Of a DNA stretch of 64,000 nucleotides, positions 63,641 through 64,000 are shown one piece after another; position 1 is the stretch's first letter, and each line of letters starts with the position of its first letter. The position numbers and the translations under genes are program-made. The stretch covers positions 248,001 to 312,000 of the forward strand of contig JAQPZY010000912.1 in NCBI GenBank assembly GCA_029931535.1, given 5' to 3'. The stretch is from Margaritifera margaritifera (taxonomy: Eukaryota; Mollusca; Bivalvia; Unionida; Margaritiferidae). The notes beneath the pieces were generated by a model. That model had not been told where the DNA came from. It made no database searches and was given only the letters and a program-made list of their open reading frames with translations.

Positions 63641-64000
63641 AGATGCCCTTACTCGGATTGTAATCATCCTGTTCGACACTGGTCGACATCACCATGACTG
63701 CACTGACAATGTCCTTGTGTACCATAAACCCGACTCCATGTTCATCTGTTCTCTAACCACTGTTGATCTCTCTCCGAAATTGTTCCAGCGCATCAGAGTC
63801 AGCGGATGTGCCATTGTTACCTTCCCATCTCATGGGTTAGCTCCTCGAGTTTCCCTGCTGGTCTTAATGACATTCAATGTTCGAATGGTGATGTTAGTTG
63901 CACCAGTAGCATACTTGTCACCTCCGTCCTGGTGTCCAGCGGATGGCGCGCTCATTGGTAACCTGGGGTGAGACCGATGCGGCCCATCCCTCTCCAGACT

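Larger units (their letters stand above)
62105..64000 (-). mobile_element. RTE/CFDP2-like LINE relic inserted in the virus-like element, RT core missing
   Basis: A minus-strand non-LTR retrotransposon that enters from the right window end. In transcript order it has endonuclease sequence (64,000-about 63,020), the linker (about 63,000-62,560), and then immediately the C-terminal region (62,561-62,112). The reverse-transcriptase core that should separate the last two is gone; the junction lies near 62,555-62,565. The 3' end abuts the packaging ATPase remnant with almost no 3' untranslated sequence. Multiple stops, for example near 63,570 and 62,890, show it is inactive. The 5' end lies outside the window. 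Confidence 0.85.

Noticed and set aside
62596..63971. Several plus-strand frames of 70-135 codons
   Set aside because: They are antisense to the LINE endonuclease and linker on the minus strand, which carry the recognisable motifs.

Overview
The window is animal nuclear DNA, most likely from a lophotrochozoan such as a mollusc, possibly a cephalopod. That placement is inference from overall texture: AT-rich intergenic DNA, many long (TA)n tracts, tRNA-derived SINEs and invertebrate-type LINE relics. No single diagnostic gene proves it. There is no convincing intact host protein-coding gene. Nearly everything recognisable is repetitive or a decayed mobile or virus-like element.

Layout. 1-8,580 is AT-rich intergenic sequence holding a two-copy duplication of about 270 bp (2.7-3.26 kb), a minus-strand tRNA-derived SINE (about 4.17-4.36 kb) and a degenerate tandem repeat of about 45 bp (6.66-7.21 kb). 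8.59-11.05 kb is a plus-strand LINE relic: 5' leader, endonuclease remnants and C-terminal region, with the reverse-transcriptase core missing. 11.05-14.87 kb is intergenic with several (TA)n and (GA)n tracts. 14.87-42.66 kb is a satellite of about 27.8 kb built from roughly 350 units of 78 bp (with an 81-bp variant). It contains homogenised blocks, higher-order duplications and one scrambled segment at 32.35-33.6 kb. 42.66-44.4 kb holds a possible decayed exon and a degenerate repeat of about 130-145 bp. 44.4-53.0 kb is mostly featureless, with a plus-strand tRNA-derived SINE at 50.3 kb and microsatellites. 53.3-54.75 kb is the endonuclease part of a second, CR1/L2-like LINE on the minus strand. 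57.2-58.7 kb holds (TA)n, (GTAT)n and a 30-bp minisatellite.

The most unusual part is 58.97-62.10 kb. It is richer in GC than its surroundings and carries a compact set of broken genes. On the minus strand there are, in order, the C-terminal part of a viral-type DNA-packaging ATPase (HerA/FtsK, A32-like), a membrane-protein reading frame starting 13 bases after the ATPase stop, a small membrane or charged ORF, and a hydrophobic-then-acidic protein. On the plus strand, converging on them, is a conserved-looking protein broken by two frameshifts. I read this as a dead virus-like or Polinton/Maverick-like element. At 62.1 kb it is interrupted by a third LINE (minus strand, RTE/CFDP2-like), which also lacks its reverse-transcriptase core and runs off the window end.

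Nothing here appears to function as a working gene system. The interest lies in the endogenised virus-like relic, the evolutionary structure of the satellite, and the matching loss of the reverse-transcriptase core in two unrelated LINE copies.
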